Assembly: GCF_029892285.1 (NCBI RefSeq)
Contig: NZ_JARXVM010000001.1
Span: 682,001-746,000 of the forward strand
Length of the DNA: 64,000 nucleotides
Direction of reading: 5' to 3'
Source of the DNA: Rhizobium sp. SG_E_25_P2
GTDB taxonomy: Bacteria > Pseudomonadota > Alphaproteobacteria > Rhizobiales > Rhizobiaceae
The translations under genes were made by a program, and so were the position numbers. Shown here in pieces: positions 18,224 through 27,123 of this stretch (position 1 is the first letter of the stretch; every line of letters begins with the position of its first letter). The notes beneath the pieces are model-generated. The model was not told the origin of the DNA. It did no database searches and worked only from the letters and a program-made list of their open reading frames with translations.

Positions 18224-18582
18224 CGCCGCCGCCGAGGGATCGCCAGCGCGCCTTCCTTCGCGGCCATGTCGCCGAACATCTCGCCGCTTTCTATCTGATC
18301 GCGAAAGGCTATCGGATCATGGCGATGCGCTACAAGACGCGCTCAGGCGAGATCGACATCGTCGCACGCAAAAAAGACATGGCCATTTTTATTGAAGTGA
18401 AGGCGCGAGCCTCGGTGGAGGACGGATTGAACGCCGTCACCGCCGACGCCCAGGAGCGGATCCGCCGCGCCAGCGACATCTGGCTTTCACGGCAACGGCA
18501 TGCCGGCCATCTCGGCGTCCGCTATGATGTGGTCATCATTAGACCCTGGCGTTGGCCTACTCATTTTATCAGCTATTTCTAA
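18220..18582 (+). CDS. YraN/UPF0102 family nuclease-like protein
   Basis: 120 residues, coupled to rsmI by a four-base overlap. The endonuclease-like fold is evident from GHVAEHLAAFYLIAKGYRI near residue 11, RYKTRSGEIDIVARKKD near 42 and IFIEVKARASVEDG near 60 (E...D...ExK catalytic pattern). The biological substrate of YraN is unknown; a relation to Holliday junction resolvases is structural. In related genomes gshB commonly follows; here the ugp operon lies between. Confidence 0.9.
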   Translation: MTPPPRDRQRAFLRGHVAEHLAAFYLIAKGYRIMAMRYKTRSGEIDIVARKKDMAIFIEVKARASVEDGLNAVTADAQERIRRASDIWLSRQRHAGHLGVRYDVVIIRPWRWPTHFISYF

Positions 18583-18588
18583 CGGTTA

Positions 18589-18628
18589 ACGTCAACAAGC
18601 TGTCACAAAAGCGTAACCGCGCTGTCAT
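18589..18628 (+). promoter_or_regulatory. Pho box: PhoB-type 11-base direct repeats upstream of ugpB
   Basis: Four 7-base half-sites occur at exact 11-base spacing: ACGTCAA (18589), CTGTCAC (18600), GCGTAAC (18611) and CTGTCAT (18622), separated by 4-base linkers. Sites two and four match the CTGTCAT consensus closely; one and three are weaker. The block ends 57 bases before the ugpB ATG. This predicts induction under phosphate limitation. Confidence 0.85.
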
Positions 18629-18685
18629 TGGAAACCACTAGTGCAGTCCCAGAACCGATACCGGTCAACAACAGGGAAAACGCAC

Positions 18686-19984
18686 ATGTTGAAGAAGTTC
18701 TCGCTGGCCGTCATGGCCGTCGCGCTCTCCGCCACCACGTCCTTCGCCGCCACCAACATCACCTGGTGGCACGGCATGAGCGGCAAGAATGGCGAAGTGA
18801 TCAACGAAGTCGCCAAGAAGTTCAACGCGGCCCAGTCGGCTTGCGCGCTCACCCCCGTCTCCAAGGGCACCTATGAAGAGGCGCTCGCCGCCGGCATCGC
18901 CGCCTTCCGCTCGGGCGAGCAGCCCAACATCCTGCAGGTGTTCGATGCTGGCGCCGCCACGATCATCAACGCCAAGGGCGCGGTCATTCCGGCCGAAGAC
19001 CTGATCAACAAGGCCGGCTACACGTTCGACCGCAACGCCTTCATCGACGGCATCCGCTATTTCTACGCCGACGCGGACGGCAAGTTCGTCGGCATGCCGT
19101 TCAACTCGTCGGCTCCGATCATGTATATCAACACCGACGCGCTGAAGAAAGCCGGCGTCGAAGCGCCGAAGACCTGGGAAGAGTTCGAAGCCATCGCGCC
19201 GAAGCTCAAGGACGCCGGCTTCGTGCCGCTCGTTCAGGCCCAGCTGACCTGGCAGTTCACCGAGAACTTCTTCTCGCGCAACAACATCCAGTTCGCCACC
19301 AACAACAACGGCTATGATTCGACCGAAGGCACGACGCTGAACGTCACCGATCCGAACCTCGAAATGATGTTCACCAAGCTCAAGGATTGGGCCGACAAGG
19401 GCTGGTTCGGCTATTACGGCGCCGGCTGGTCTGATAACCAGAAGGTCTTTGAAGAAAACAAGGCCGCTCTCTGGATCGGCTCGTCGGGCTCCTTCGGCGG
19501 GTTGCAGAAGACCGCTCAGATGCCGTTCTCGGCCGACTTCCTGCCCTATTGGGGTTCGATCAAGGGCGCGGGCGTCAATTCCTTCATCGGCGGCGCGGCC
19601 CTGTTTGCCATGTCCGGCAAGTCGGACGAAGAAAACAAGTGCGTGGCCGACTTCTTCCAGTTCCTGACTTCGGCTGAAGTGCAGAAGTTCTACCATGAAG
19701 AAACCGGCTACGTGACCGTCACCAAGGCTGCCTATCAGCTGGCCAAGAAAGAAGGCTGGTACGAGAAGAAGCCGGTCGCCGAAGTCGGCATCAAGCAGCT
19801 GATGCTGCCGTCGGGCGAGTGGTCCAAGGGCTATCGCCTCGGCTTCTACCCGCAGATCCGCGAGATCATGGAGCGCGAATACAACCGCATCTTCGCCAAT
19901 GAGACCTCGGTGAAGGACGCTCTCGCCACGATCAAGAAGGAAGGCGACGAACTGCTCGCCCGCTTCGCCAAGACGTCTGGTTGA
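18686..19984 (+). CDS. ugpB: sn-Glycerol-3-phosphate ABC transporter substrate-binding protein
   Basis: 432 residues from the ATG at 18686, preceded by AGGGAAA. A signal peptide ends near SFA-A (residue 22). The mature protein begins NITWWHGMSGKNGEV and has the family 1 binding-protein fold, with QPNILQVFDAGAATIINAKG near residue 78, MPFNSSAPIMYINTDAL near 140 and GGAALFAMSGKSDEEN near 310, as in UgpB. Periplasmic binding of G3P and glycerophosphodiesters is the expected role. First gene of the Pho-box operon; a hairpin follows its stop. Confidence 0.92.
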   Translation: MLKKFSLAVMAVALSATTSFAATNITWWHGMSGKNGEVINEVAKKFNAAQSACALTPVSKGTYEEALAAGIAAFRSGEQPNILQVFDAGAATIINAKGAVIPAEDLINKAGYTFDRNAFIDGIRYFYADADGKFVGMPFNSSAPIMYINTDALKKAGVEAPKTWEEFEAIAPKLKDAGFVPLVQAQLTWQFTENFFSRNNIQFATNNNGYDSTEGTTLNVTDPNLEMMFTKLKDWADKGWFGYYGAGWSDNQKVFEENKAALWIGSSGSFGGLQKTAQMPFSADFLPYWGSIKGAGVNSFIGGAALFAMSGKSDEENKCVADFFQFLTSAEVQKFYHEETGYVTVTKAAYQLAKKEGWYEKKPVAEVGIKQLMLPSGEWSKGYRLGFYPQIREIMEREYNRIFANETSVKDALATIKKEGDELLARFAKTSG

Positions 19985-20026
19985 CGCCATCGCTCCTTCC
20001 GCTCACGGAAGGGACTGACGATCGAG

Positions 20027-20054
20027 AGAACCGCCTCCCTTCGGAGGCGGTTCT
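20027..20054 (+). terminator. Intra-operon hairpin (partial terminator/stabiliser) between ugpB and ugpA
   Basis: Perfect 12-base arms AGAACCGCCTCC / GGAGGCGGTTCT around a CTTC loop, then TCCTTT. It sits in the only sizeable gap of the operon (95 bases). Such hairpins after binding-protein genes commonly reduce read-through or protect the upstream mRNA so the periplasmic protein exceeds the permease. Confidence 0.75.
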
Positions 20055-20079
20055 TCCTTTGAGCCAGAAGAGGCCTCAG

Positions 20080-20961
20080 ATGAAGCGCGTCCAATTTTCA
20101 TCGCCCATCATTCCCTATCTGTTTCTCGCGCCGCAGCTCGCGGTGATCTTCATCTTCTTCTATTGGCCGTCGGTGCAGGCGATCCAGTCGTCCTTCTATC
20201 TGGAAGACCCTTTCGGCTTCGGCTCGACATTCGTCGGACTGCAGAACTATTGGGACACGCTGACCTCGAGCGAATATCGCGGCATCGCGGGCTTCACCGC
20301 CTTCTTCACCGTCGTCGTGACGTTTCTTTCGCTGTCGATAGGCCTGCTGCTCGCGGTCAAGGCGGATGGCGTCATTCGCGGCGCCTCGGCCTATAAGACC
20401 ATCCTGATTTCAGTCTACGCCATCGCCCCGCCGGTGGCGGGCCTCACCGGCATGATGTTCTTCGACCAGCATATCGGCCCCTTCGTGCGCTTCGCAGCCT
20501 TGCTCGGCTGGGACATGAAGGTCGGGCTCAATTACAACGACACGGCGTTCGCGATGATCTTCGTCGCCGTCTGGAAACAGATCCCCTATAATTTCATCTT
20601 CTTTCTGTCGGGGCTTCAGGGCATTCCCGCCTCGATCCGCGAGGCCGCCGCAATCGATTGCCGCAACGGCTTCAGGCGCTTCTGGACAGTGACCGCGCCG
20701 CTGCTTGCGCCGACCGCCTTCTTCCTGCTGATCATCAACTTCACCTATTCGCTGTTCGACACATTCGGCGTCATCGACGTGATGGTGAAGGACAAGGCCG
20801 CCAACAATCCGATCACGCTGACCTACAAGGTTTATATGGACGGCTTCCGCGGCAATGATCTCGGCGGCTCCTCGGCCCAATCGGTCATCCTGATGGTGAT
20901 CGTGCTGGTGCTGACCATCTTCCAGTTCCGCTTCATCGAGCGGCGCGTCCATTACGGTTGA
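20080..20961 (+). CDS. ugpA: sn-Glycerol-3-phosphate ABC transporter permease UgpA
   Basis: 293 residues from the ATG at 20080; codons upstream in the frame overlap the hairpin and are unlikely to be translated. Six membrane segments, starting with IIPYLFLAPQLAVIFIFFYW. The EAA-type loop is IREAAAIDCRNGFRRFWTVT near residue 190, which contacts the ATPase. The sequence NPITLTYKVYMDGFRGND near 245 is typical of UgpA. Inner membrane; pairs with UgpE. Confidence 0.93.
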   Translation: MKRVQFSSPIIPYLFLAPQLAVIFIFFYWPSVQAIQSSFYLEDPFGFGSTFVGLQNYWDTLTSSEYRGIAGFTAFFTVVVTFLSLSIGLLLAVKADGVIRGASAYKTILISVYAIAPPVAGLTGMMFFDQHIGPFVRFAALLGWDMKVGLNYNDTAFAMIFVAVWKQIPYNFIFFLSGLQGIPASIREAAAIDCRNGFRRFWTVTAPLLAPTAFFLLIINFTYSLFDTFGVIDVMVKDKAANNPITLTYKVYMDGFRGNDLGGSSAQSVILMVIVLVLTIFQFRFIERRVHYG

Positions 20962-20971
20962 GGAGAGCGCC

Positions 20972-21814
20972 ATGCGCCGCACATCGCCATTCGATCACCT
21001 CATCCTCATTCTCGGCTCGCTGCTGATGATCCTGCCGGTCGTGGTGGCCTTCACCACCTCGACGCATGAGGCGGCCGACATTCACATGAACGGACTGACC
21101 TTCTCGCTCGGCGGTCATTTCATCGAGACCTATGAGAAAGTGCTCAGCCATCAGGGCGGCTTCACCGGCAAGGTGACGGGCCTGACCATGCTGACCAATT
21201 CGCTGATCCTCGGCATCGGCTTCGCGGTCGGCAAGATCGTGCTGTCGATGCTGGCGGCCTACGCCATCGTCTATTTCCGCTTCCGCGCCGCCACCCTGAT
21301 GTTCTGGATCATCTTCACCACCCTGCTCCTGCCGCTCGAAGTGCGCATTCTCCCCTCCTACGAGGTGATGCACAAACTCGGCCTGATCAACACCTATACC
21401 GGCCTGATCGTGCCCCTGCTCGCTTCGGCTACCGGCACCTTCTTCTTCCGGCAATTCTTCAAGTCGGTGCCGGACGAGATCCTCGAAGCAGCCCGCATCG
21501 ATGGCGCCGGGCCGTTCAAATTCTTCATCGACATTCTCGTTCCGCTGTCGCGCACCATGATCGCGGCCATGTTCATCATCATGTTCGTCTATGGCTGGAA
21601 CCAGTATCTCTGGCCGATGCTGATGACCAATGACGAGAGCTTCTACACGCTGGTGCGCGGCATCAAGCAGATCCTCGTCGTCTGGGTGGGCGCCCAGATC
21701 CCCGATTACAACGAAGCCTTCGCCATGGCCGTGCTCGCCATGGTCCCGCCGGTGCTGATCGTCGTGATCTTCCAGCGCTGGTTCATCAAGGGCCTGACCG
21801 AAAGCGACAAGTGA
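20972..21814 (+). CDS. ugpE: sn-Glycerol-3-phosphate ABC transporter permease UgpE
   Basis: 280 residues with six membrane segments (first [20 protein letters not shown]). The EAA loop is [20 protein letters not shown] near residue 170. [20 protein letters not shown] near 208 is a strong UgpE-type block. It starts 10 bases after ugpA behind a GAGGAGAG ribosome-binding site and overlaps an alternative GTG start of ugpC. Inner-membrane partner of UgpA. Confidence 0.93.
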   Translation: MRRTSPFDHLILILGSLLMILPVVVAFTTSTHEAADIHMNGLTFSLGGHFIETYEKVLSHQGGFTGKVTGLTMLTNSLILGIGFAVGKIVLSMLAAYAIVYFRFRAATLMFWIIFTTLLLPLEVRILPSYEVMHKLGLINTYTGLIVPLLASATGTFFFRQFFKSVPDEILEAARIDGAGPFKFFIDILVPLSRTMIAAMFIIMFVYGWNQYLWPMLMTNDESFYTLVRGIKQILVVWVGAQIPDYNEAFAMAVLAMVPPVLIVVIFQRWFIKGLTESDK

Positions 21815-21822
21815 GAACCGCC

Positions 21823-22920
21823 ATGGCGACCATCGACATCAATACCGTTTCGAAAATCTATGCCGGCGGCGCGCAAGCGGTGCGCGACGTCTCCATCGCC
21901 ATCAAGGATGGCGAGTTCATCGTGCTGGTCGGCCCCTCCGGCTGCGGCAAGTCCACGCTGCTGCGCATGGTGGCCGGGCTTGAGGAAATCTCCGCCGGCG
22001 AAGTGCGAATCGGCGACCGCCGCGTCAACGATGTCGATCCCGCCGACCGCGACATCGCCATGGTGTTCCAGAACTATGCGCTATATCCACATATGACCGT
22101 GCGCGACAACCTCGCTTACGGCCTCAAGAACCGCAAGACGCCCCGAGCCGAGATCGACAACCGCGTCAACGAGGCGGCGCGCATGCTGGAGATCGAGCCC
22201 TATCTCGACCGCAAGCCGCGGGCGCTTTCGGGCGGCCAGCGCCAGCGCGTGGCGATGGGCCGAGCGATCGTGCGCCAGCCGGCCGCTTTCCTGTTCGACG
22301 AACCGCTGTCCAATCTCGACGCCAAATTGCGCGTGAGCATGCGCGGCGAAATCAAGCGCCTGCAGCGCCGGCTCGGCACCACCTCGATCTATGTCACCCA
22401 TGACCAGCTGGAGGCGATGACCCTGGCGGACCGCCTCGTTGTGCTCAACAAAGGCGAGATCGAGCAGATCGGCAGCCCGCTCGACGTCTATCATCGCCCG
22501 GCCTCCACCTTCGTCGCGAGCTTCATCGGCTCGCCGGCGATGAACCTGGTGAAAGCGGAGGCCGAAGGCGCCGGCGTGAAGATCGGCGAGCAATGGCTTT
22601 CGCTGTCGAAGCCGCTGGCAGCAGAGGCATCCTTAACGCTTGGCTTCCGGCCCGAAGACGCCACCCTGTCGATGGATCCCGCACAGGGACTGCGCTTCGA
22701 ACTGGATTATGTCGAGGAACTCGGCGCCCAGCGGCTGCTGCATGGTCTGGTCGGGGGCCAGCCGGTGTCTGTGGTCACCGCCAGCATTCATGCTTTCCGG
22801 GGCGAGATGGGGCTCGCAATCGCCGAAAACAAGCTGCACGCCTTCTCGGCTCAGACTGGCAAACGTCTGGGACAGGGCGACGGCGCTGCCGCCGCCCAGA
22901 GAGCGGAGGCGCTGGCATGA
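21823..22920 (+). CDS. ugpC: sn-Glycerol-3-phosphate ABC transporter ATP-binding protein UgpC
   Basis: 365 residues from the ATG at 21823; a GTG four codons upstream overlaps the ugpE stop and is an alternative. Walker [10 protein letters not shown] near residue 37, signature [15 protein letters not shown] near 135, Walker [12 protein letters not shown] near 155 and the switch histidine in [10 protein letters not shown] near 190. A C-terminal TOBE/MalK-type regulatory region follows, beginning about residue 240. Cytoplasmic motor of the importer. The last four bases overlap the EEP gene start. Confidence 0.93.
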   Translation: MATIDINTVSKIYAGGAQAVRDVSIAIKDGEFIVLVGPSGCGKSTLLRMVAGLEEISAGEVRIGDRRVNDVDPADRDIAMVFQNYALYPHMTVRDNLAYGLKNRKTPRAEIDNRVNEAARMLEIEPYLDRKPRALSGGQRQRVAMGRAIVRQPAAFLFDEPLSNLDAKLRVSMRGEIKRLQRRLGTTSIYVTHDQLEAMTLADRLVVLNKGEIEQIGSPLDVYHRPASTFVASFIGSPAMNLVKAEAEGAGVKIGEQWLSLSKPLAAEASLTLGFRPEDATLSMDPAQGLRFELDYVEELGAQRLLHGLVGGQPVSVVTASIHAFRGEMGLAIAENKLHAFSAQTGKRLGQGDGAAAAQRAEALA

Positions 22921-23906
22921 TCCGGACCGTGGTTTCAGAACTCGCGGCCCCCTCCCAGGCGATGCGCAACGCTCTGCCCCGCGCCATCGAGACCGTGAAC
23001 GAACATGATGCGGTGATGAATGGCCTGGCGGCGATGACCTCGCTTGAAGCGGGCGGAACGCCGTCCTTATCAGGCCCACTCCTATTTCCGATCACTGTGT
23101 CGGCCTGGAATATGGAGCGCTGCCTGTTCGTCGAGGACAGCGCCGATCATCTCAAGGAGCGCGCGCCAACCATTGTCTTGCTGTCGGAAATGGATGACGG
23201 CATGGCCCGCACCGGCCAGCGGCATACAACGCGTGGTCTCGCACGCTGCATGGACATGGCCTATGCCTATGGCGTCGAGTTTCTCGAACTCGGCCTGGGC
23301 TCGGACACCGAGCGGGAATTCTGCTCCGATTCATTCAACCTCAAAGGCTTTCACGGCAACGGCCTCCTGTCGGCGGCGCCGATCCGCGACCCGTTCATGA
23401 TCCGTCTCTGGGGCCAGCGTCTCTGGCGCGGCGACGCCGGCCAGCCGCGCATCGGCGAGCGCTGCGCCGTGGGCGGGCTGATCGACACCACATCCGGCCC
23501 CTTCGTGGCCGTCTCCGTCCATCTCGAAAGCGCAACGACCGCCGCCTATCGCGAAAAACAGACGGCGGACATGCTCGACCGGCTGGAGCAAGCCTTTCCC
23601 GACCTGCCGATCCTGATCGGCGGCGATCTCAACACCGGCAACCATGCCGGCGGCGATTTCGAGGCGGAAGGCCTGTTCGCAATGAGCGCTTCGCGCGGTT
23701 TCACCCGTCATGGCGGCCCGCTCGATCAGATGACGACGCGACCCAGCCTGATCACCCGCTGGCCCGACAGGGCGATGAAACTCGACTGGTTTCTGGCGCG
23801 CGGGCTGGAAATGTCGGAGACGATCATCACGCCATCGCTCGATCCCTCTGGCCGGCCGCTATCCGATCACGATCCGATCACCACGCGCATTCTGGGCTTT
23901 CTGTGA
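22917..23906 (+). CDS. Endonuclease/exonuclease/phosphatase (EEP) family protein in the ugp operon
   Basis: 329 residues, ATG overlapping the ugpC stop (ATGA). All catalytic blocks of the DNase I/sphingomyelinase-like fold are visible: SAWNME near residue 62, LLSEMD near 88, SVHLES near 200, GGDLNTGNH near 235, [10 protein letters not shown] near 284 and SDHDPI near 317. There is no signal peptide, so it should act in the cytoplasm. In many bacteria the fifth ugp gene is ugpQ, a GDPD-type phosphodiesterase of unrelated fold; hydrolysis of imported glycerophosphodiesters or another phosphoester is therefore the leading inference. A nuclease role cannot be excluded. Confidence 0.82.
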   Translation: MIRTVVSELAAPSQAMRNALPRAIETVNEHDAVMNGLAAMTSLEAGGTPSLSGPLLFPITVSAWNMERCLFVEDSADHLKERAPTIVLLSEMDDGMARTGQRHTTRGLARCMDMAYAYGVEFLELGLGSDTEREFCSDSFNLKGFHGNGLLSAAPIRDPFMIRLWGQRLWRGDAGQPRIGERCAVGGLIDTTSGPFVAVSVHLESATTAAYREKQTADMLDRLEQAFPDLPILIGGDLNTGNHAGGDFEAEGLFAMSASRGFTRHGGPLDQMTTRPSLITRWPDRAMKLDWFLARGLEMSETIITPSLDPSGRPLSDHDPITTRILGFL

Positions 23907-23927
23907 GCCTCTGCGTTCCCTGATCCC

Positions 23928-23950
23928 GCCGGGCTTGCCAAGCGCCCGGC
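23928..23950 (+). terminator. Hairpin after the ugp-EEP operon
   Basis: Arms GCCGGGC / GCCCGGC with a 9-base loop, 21 bases after the EEP stop. No clear T-run follows, so its role as the operon terminator is uncertain. Confidence 0.4.
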
Positions 23951-23997
23951 TGGATCCTACATCTTGCCGGCTTTGATCATCCCGGGAGCGCCTTTTC

Positions 23998-24945
23998 ATG
24001 GCCAATATCAAGAACGTCGCCGTGCAGATGGACCATGTGTCCTCCATCAATATCGCCGGCGACTCCACTTTCGCCATGAGCCTTGAGGCGCAGGCCCGTG
24101 GCTACAAGCTGTTCCACTACACGCCCGACAGGCTGTCGATGCGCGACGGCAAGATCTACGCCACTGTTGAGCCGATGGAACTGCGCGACGTCAAGGGCGA
24201 CCATTTCACGCTCGGCGAAGCTGAGCGCGTCGATCTCTCGACCATGGATGTTGTGCTGCTGCGCCAGGATCCGCCTTTCGACATGGGCTATATCACCTCG
24301 ACGCATCTGCTCGAGCGCATCCATCCGAAGACTCTTGTCGTCAATGACCCGGCCTGGGTGCGCAATTCGCCGGAGAAGATCTTCGTCACCGAATTCGCCG
24401 ATCTGATGCCGCAGACGCTGATCACCCGCGACGTCAAGGAAATCGCCCGCTTCCGCGAAGAGATGGGCGACATCATCCTGAAGCCTCTCTACGGCAATGG
24501 CGGCGCGGGCGTGTTCCACTCCTCGCGCGACGACCGCAACTTCACCTCGCTGCTGGAAATGTTCGGCCAGATGTTCCGCGAGCCCTTCATCGCCCAGCAA
24601 TATCTGCCGGCGGTGCGCAAGGGCGACAAGCGCATCATCCTGATCGACGGCGAGGCCGTAGGGGCCATCAATCGCGTGCCGGCCGAGACGGATTCGCGCT
24701 CCAACATGCATGTCGGCGGCCGCGCCGAGCATACCGAACTGACGGCGCGCGAACAGGAAATCTGCGCCCGCATCGGGCCTGCGCTGCGCGAACGCGGCTT
24801 CCTGCTGGTCGGCATCGACGTGATCGGCGACTACATGACCGAAATCAACGTCACCTCGCCCACCGGCATTCGCGAGGTCAGGAAGTTCGGCGGCGCCGAC
24901 ATCGCCTCGCTGTTCTGGGACGCAGTCGAAAAGAAGCGTGGCTGA
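23998..24945 (+). CDS. gshB: Glutathione synthetase
   Basis: 315 residues, the usual length. It ligates glycine to gamma-glutamylcysteine using ATP. The N-terminal domain contains [17 protein letters not shown] near residue 43 and [20 protein letters not shown] near 84; the ATP-grasp part includes [16 protein letters not shown] near 160, [18 protein letters not shown] near 215 and the C-terminal [13 protein letters not shown]. Cytosolic. A GGGAG element precedes the ATG. It stands apart from yraN because of the intervening ugp operon. Confidence 0.95.
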   Translation: MANIKNVAVQMDHVSSINIAGDSTFAMSLEAQARGYKLFHYTPDRLSMRDGKIYATVEPMELRDVKGDHFTLGEAERVDLSTMDVVLLRQDPPFDMGYITSTHLLERIHPKTLVVNDPAWVRNSPEKIFVTEFADLMPQTLITRDVKEIARFREEMGDIILKPLYGNGGAGVFHSSRDDRNFTSLLEMFGQMFREPFIAQQYLPAVRKGDKRIILIDGEAVGAINRVPAETDSRSNMHVGGRAEHTELTAREQEICARIGPALRERGFLLVGIDVIGDYMTEINVTSPTGIREVRKFGGADIASLFWDAVEKKRG

Positions 24946-25116
24946 TCGCAAATTTTGTTCTTTTCGCTCAACCGGTTGCAACCGAATTACAGCTAAAGCG
25001 CGAGAATGATCGGGACCGTTCTTGTTTTATTCTCATTTCCATGATTGACTGCAACCCTGTGCCGAAGAAAGGCGATGCTCGCCTTTAGCTGGCGACAGAG
25101 CGGGGGCGCGGTCAAC

Positions 25117-26649
25117 ATGGTGGCGAGAGTCAGCACAGTCGCATTTCAGGGCATCGAAGGGGTGCCGGTCGATGTCCAGGTCATGGTAGGGCCTGGCAAG
25201 CATGTGATGCAGATCGTCGGCCTGCCCGACAAGGCGGTGGCGGAAAGCCGCGAACGCGTGCAGGCCGCGCTGCATGCCTCCGGCCTCGCGCTGCCGCAGA
25301 AGAAGGTCACGGTTAATCTCGCGCCGGCGGACCTGCCCAAGGAAGGCTCACACTTCGATCTGCCTATTGCGTTGGCGATGATGGCGGCGCTCGGCGCCAT
25401 CCCGGCGGATGCCCTTCAGGATTATCTGGTTCTCGGCGAACTCAATCTCGACGGAACGATCGCCCCGGTCGCGGGCGCTTTGCCGGCGGCCATCGCGGCC
25501 AACACTGTGGGCAAGGGGTTGATCTGCCCGCAGGACAGCGGCCCCGAGGCCGCCTGGGCGGGCGCGGAAATCGACATTCTCGCGCCGCGCAGCCTGGTTG
25601 GCCTCGCCAATCATTTCCGCGGCACGCAGGTTTTGTCACGGCCGCAGCCGGCGGTCAGGGCGCTGCCCGCCAACAGTCCCGATCTCGCCGACATCAAGGG
25701 GCAGGAAAGCGCCAAGCGCGCGCTGGAAGTGGCGGCCGCCGGCGGCCATAATCTGCTTTTTGTCGGGCCTCCCGGCTCGGGCAAGTCGATGCTCGCCCAG
25801 CGCCTGCCCTCGATCCTGCCGCCGCTCGATTCAACGGAACTCTTGGAAGTCTCGATGATCCATTCGATCGCCGGGCAGCTCGCAGGCGGCAAATTGTCGG
25901 ATCGCCGGCCGTTTCGCGCGCCGCATCATTCCGCCACCATGGCGGCGCTGGTCGGCGGCGGGCTGCGCGCCAAGCCCGGCGAAGCCTCGCTTGCCCATCA
26001 CGGCGTGCTGTTTCTCGATGAGCTGCCGGAATTTCACCCGCAAACGCTGGATGCGTTACGCCAGCCGCTGGAAACCGGCGAATGCGTCATCGCCCGCGCC
26101 AATCACCATGTCAGTTACCCGGCTAAGTTTCAGCTGATCGCGGCGATGAACCCCTGCCGCTGCGGCATGGCCGGCGAACCGGGGCATATCTGCGCGCGGG
26201 GGCCGCGCTGCATGAGCGATTATCAGGCGCGGCTATCAGGCCCGTTGCTCGACCGCATCGACATTCGCATCGACGTCCCCGCCGTCAGCGCCACCGATCT
26301 CATCCGGCCCCGGCCTGCGGAGCCGAGTTCTGTCGTGGCCGCCCGCGTCGCCCGGGCGCGGGAGTTGCAGCGCGACCGCTTCATGGCGGCCGGCCTGCCG
26401 GAGATCGGCAGCAACGCCCGCTGCGCCACCGCGCTGATCGAGGCAATCGCCGAGCCCGATCCCGCCGGTCTGCAATTGCTGCGCGACGCCGCCGACAAGA
26501 TGAAACTCTCGGCGCGCGGCTATCACCGTATCCTCAAAGTCGCACGCACGCTTGCCGATCTCGACGGCGTGGCCAAGGTCGGACGCATCCACCTTGCGGA
26601 GGCGATTTCCTACAGGATTGCCGGAGCGCGCCTGCAAAGCGCAGCATGA
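25117..26649 (+). CDS. comM: YifB/ComM family Mg-chelatase-like AAA+ ATPase
   Basis: 510 residues from the ATG at 25117, giving the standard MVARVSTVAFQGIEGVPVDV-type start. An N-terminal Lon-protease-like domain (SHFDLPIALAMMAALG near residue 90) precedes the ATPase with Walker A FVGPPGSGKSMLAQRLP near 213, Walker B GVLFLDELPEF near 300, and a C-terminal Mg-chelatase domain. The cysteine cluster NPCRCGMAGEPGHIC near 345 is typical. ComM is a hexameric helicase promoting branch migration during DNA uptake recombination in Vibrio; a similar role here is inferred. Confidence 0.9.
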   Translation: MVARVSTVAFQGIEGVPVDVQVMVGPGKHVMQIVGLPDKAVAESRERVQAALHASGLALPQKKVTVNLAPADLPKEGSHFDLPIALAMMAALGAIPADALQDYLVLGELNLDGTIAPVAGALPAAIAANTVGKGLICPQDSGPEAAWAGAEIDILAPRSLVGLANHFRGTQVLSRPQPAVRALPANSPDLADIKGQESAKRALEVAAAGGHNLLFVGPPGSGKSMLAQRLPSILPPLDSTELLEVSMIHSIAGQLAGGKLSDRRPFRAPHHSATMAALVGGGLRAKPGEASLAHHGVLFLDELPEFHPQTLDALRQPLETGECVIARANHHVSYPAKFQLIAAMNPCRCGMAGEPGHICARGPRCMSDYQARLSGPLLDRIDIRIDVPAVSATDLIRPRPAEPSSVVAARVARARELQRDRFMAAGLPEIGSNARCATALIEAIAEPDPAGLQLLRDAADKMKLSARGYHRILKVARTLADLDGVAKVGRIHLAEAISYRIAGARLQSAA

Positions 26650-26650
26650 C

Positions 26651-27049
26651 CTATTCGGGTCGATTGAGGACAGCTTCAAGCCGGTGGCCGTCGAGGTCGA
26701 TTACGAATGCGGCGAAGTAGTGGGGACCATAGTCGGGTCGCAGCCCAGGGCCGCCATTGTCGATCCCGCCATTGGCGATGGCTTCGGCGTGAAATTGCTC
26801 AACGCTGGCGCGGTTCGGGGCGGCGAGAGCGAGGTGGAAACCTGGACCCGGTGGGCTGGCGTCATGGGGCCTGTGCTTCAAAGCCAGTTTGTCGCCGCCG
26901 CCGGGCAATCCGTAACCAACCGCCTGGTCGTCTTCGCCTGGCCGGATATCCTCCCAGACGCGGATATATCCGAGCGGCCTGAGCGCGGCGTCATAGAAAC
27001 GAGCGGCTTTGAGGAGGTCTGCAACGCCCAGCGAAATGTGATGAAGCAT
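26651..27049 (-). CDS. VOC family (glyoxalase/bleomycin resistance-like) protein
   Basis: 132 residues from the ATG at 27049, so that MLHHISLGVADLLKAARFYD, the classic first beta-alpha unit of a vicinal oxygen chelate domain, is N-terminal. Metal-ligand candidates are His3 or His4 and the C-terminal DLDGHRLEAV. A single VOC module of this size normally acts as a dimer. Substrate unknown. It ends convergently with comM, one base after the comM stop. Confidence 0.82.
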   Translation of the reverse strand: MLHHISLGVADLLKAARFYDAALRPLGYIRVWEDIRPGEDDQAVGYGLPGGGDKLALKHRPHDASPPGPGFHLALAAPNRASVEQFHAEAIANGGIDNGGPGLRPDYGPHYFAAFVIDLDGHRLEAVLNRPE

Positions 27050-27077
27050 CAGTCTTGCTCTTGAAGCGGCAGGTCCG

Positions 27078-27113
27078 AAAAACATCGGAGCCGCAAAAGC
27101 GCGGCCCCGATGT
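27078..27113 (-). terminator. Intrinsic terminator of cysK
   Basis: Arms ACATCGGAGCCGC and GCGGCCCCGATGT (13 bases, one mismatch), loop AAAAGC. Read on minus it ends in TTTTT (27078-27082), 10 bases beyond the cysK stop. It separates cysK from the downstream VOC gene. Confidence 0.82.
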
Positions 27114-27123
27114 CTGCAAAAAA

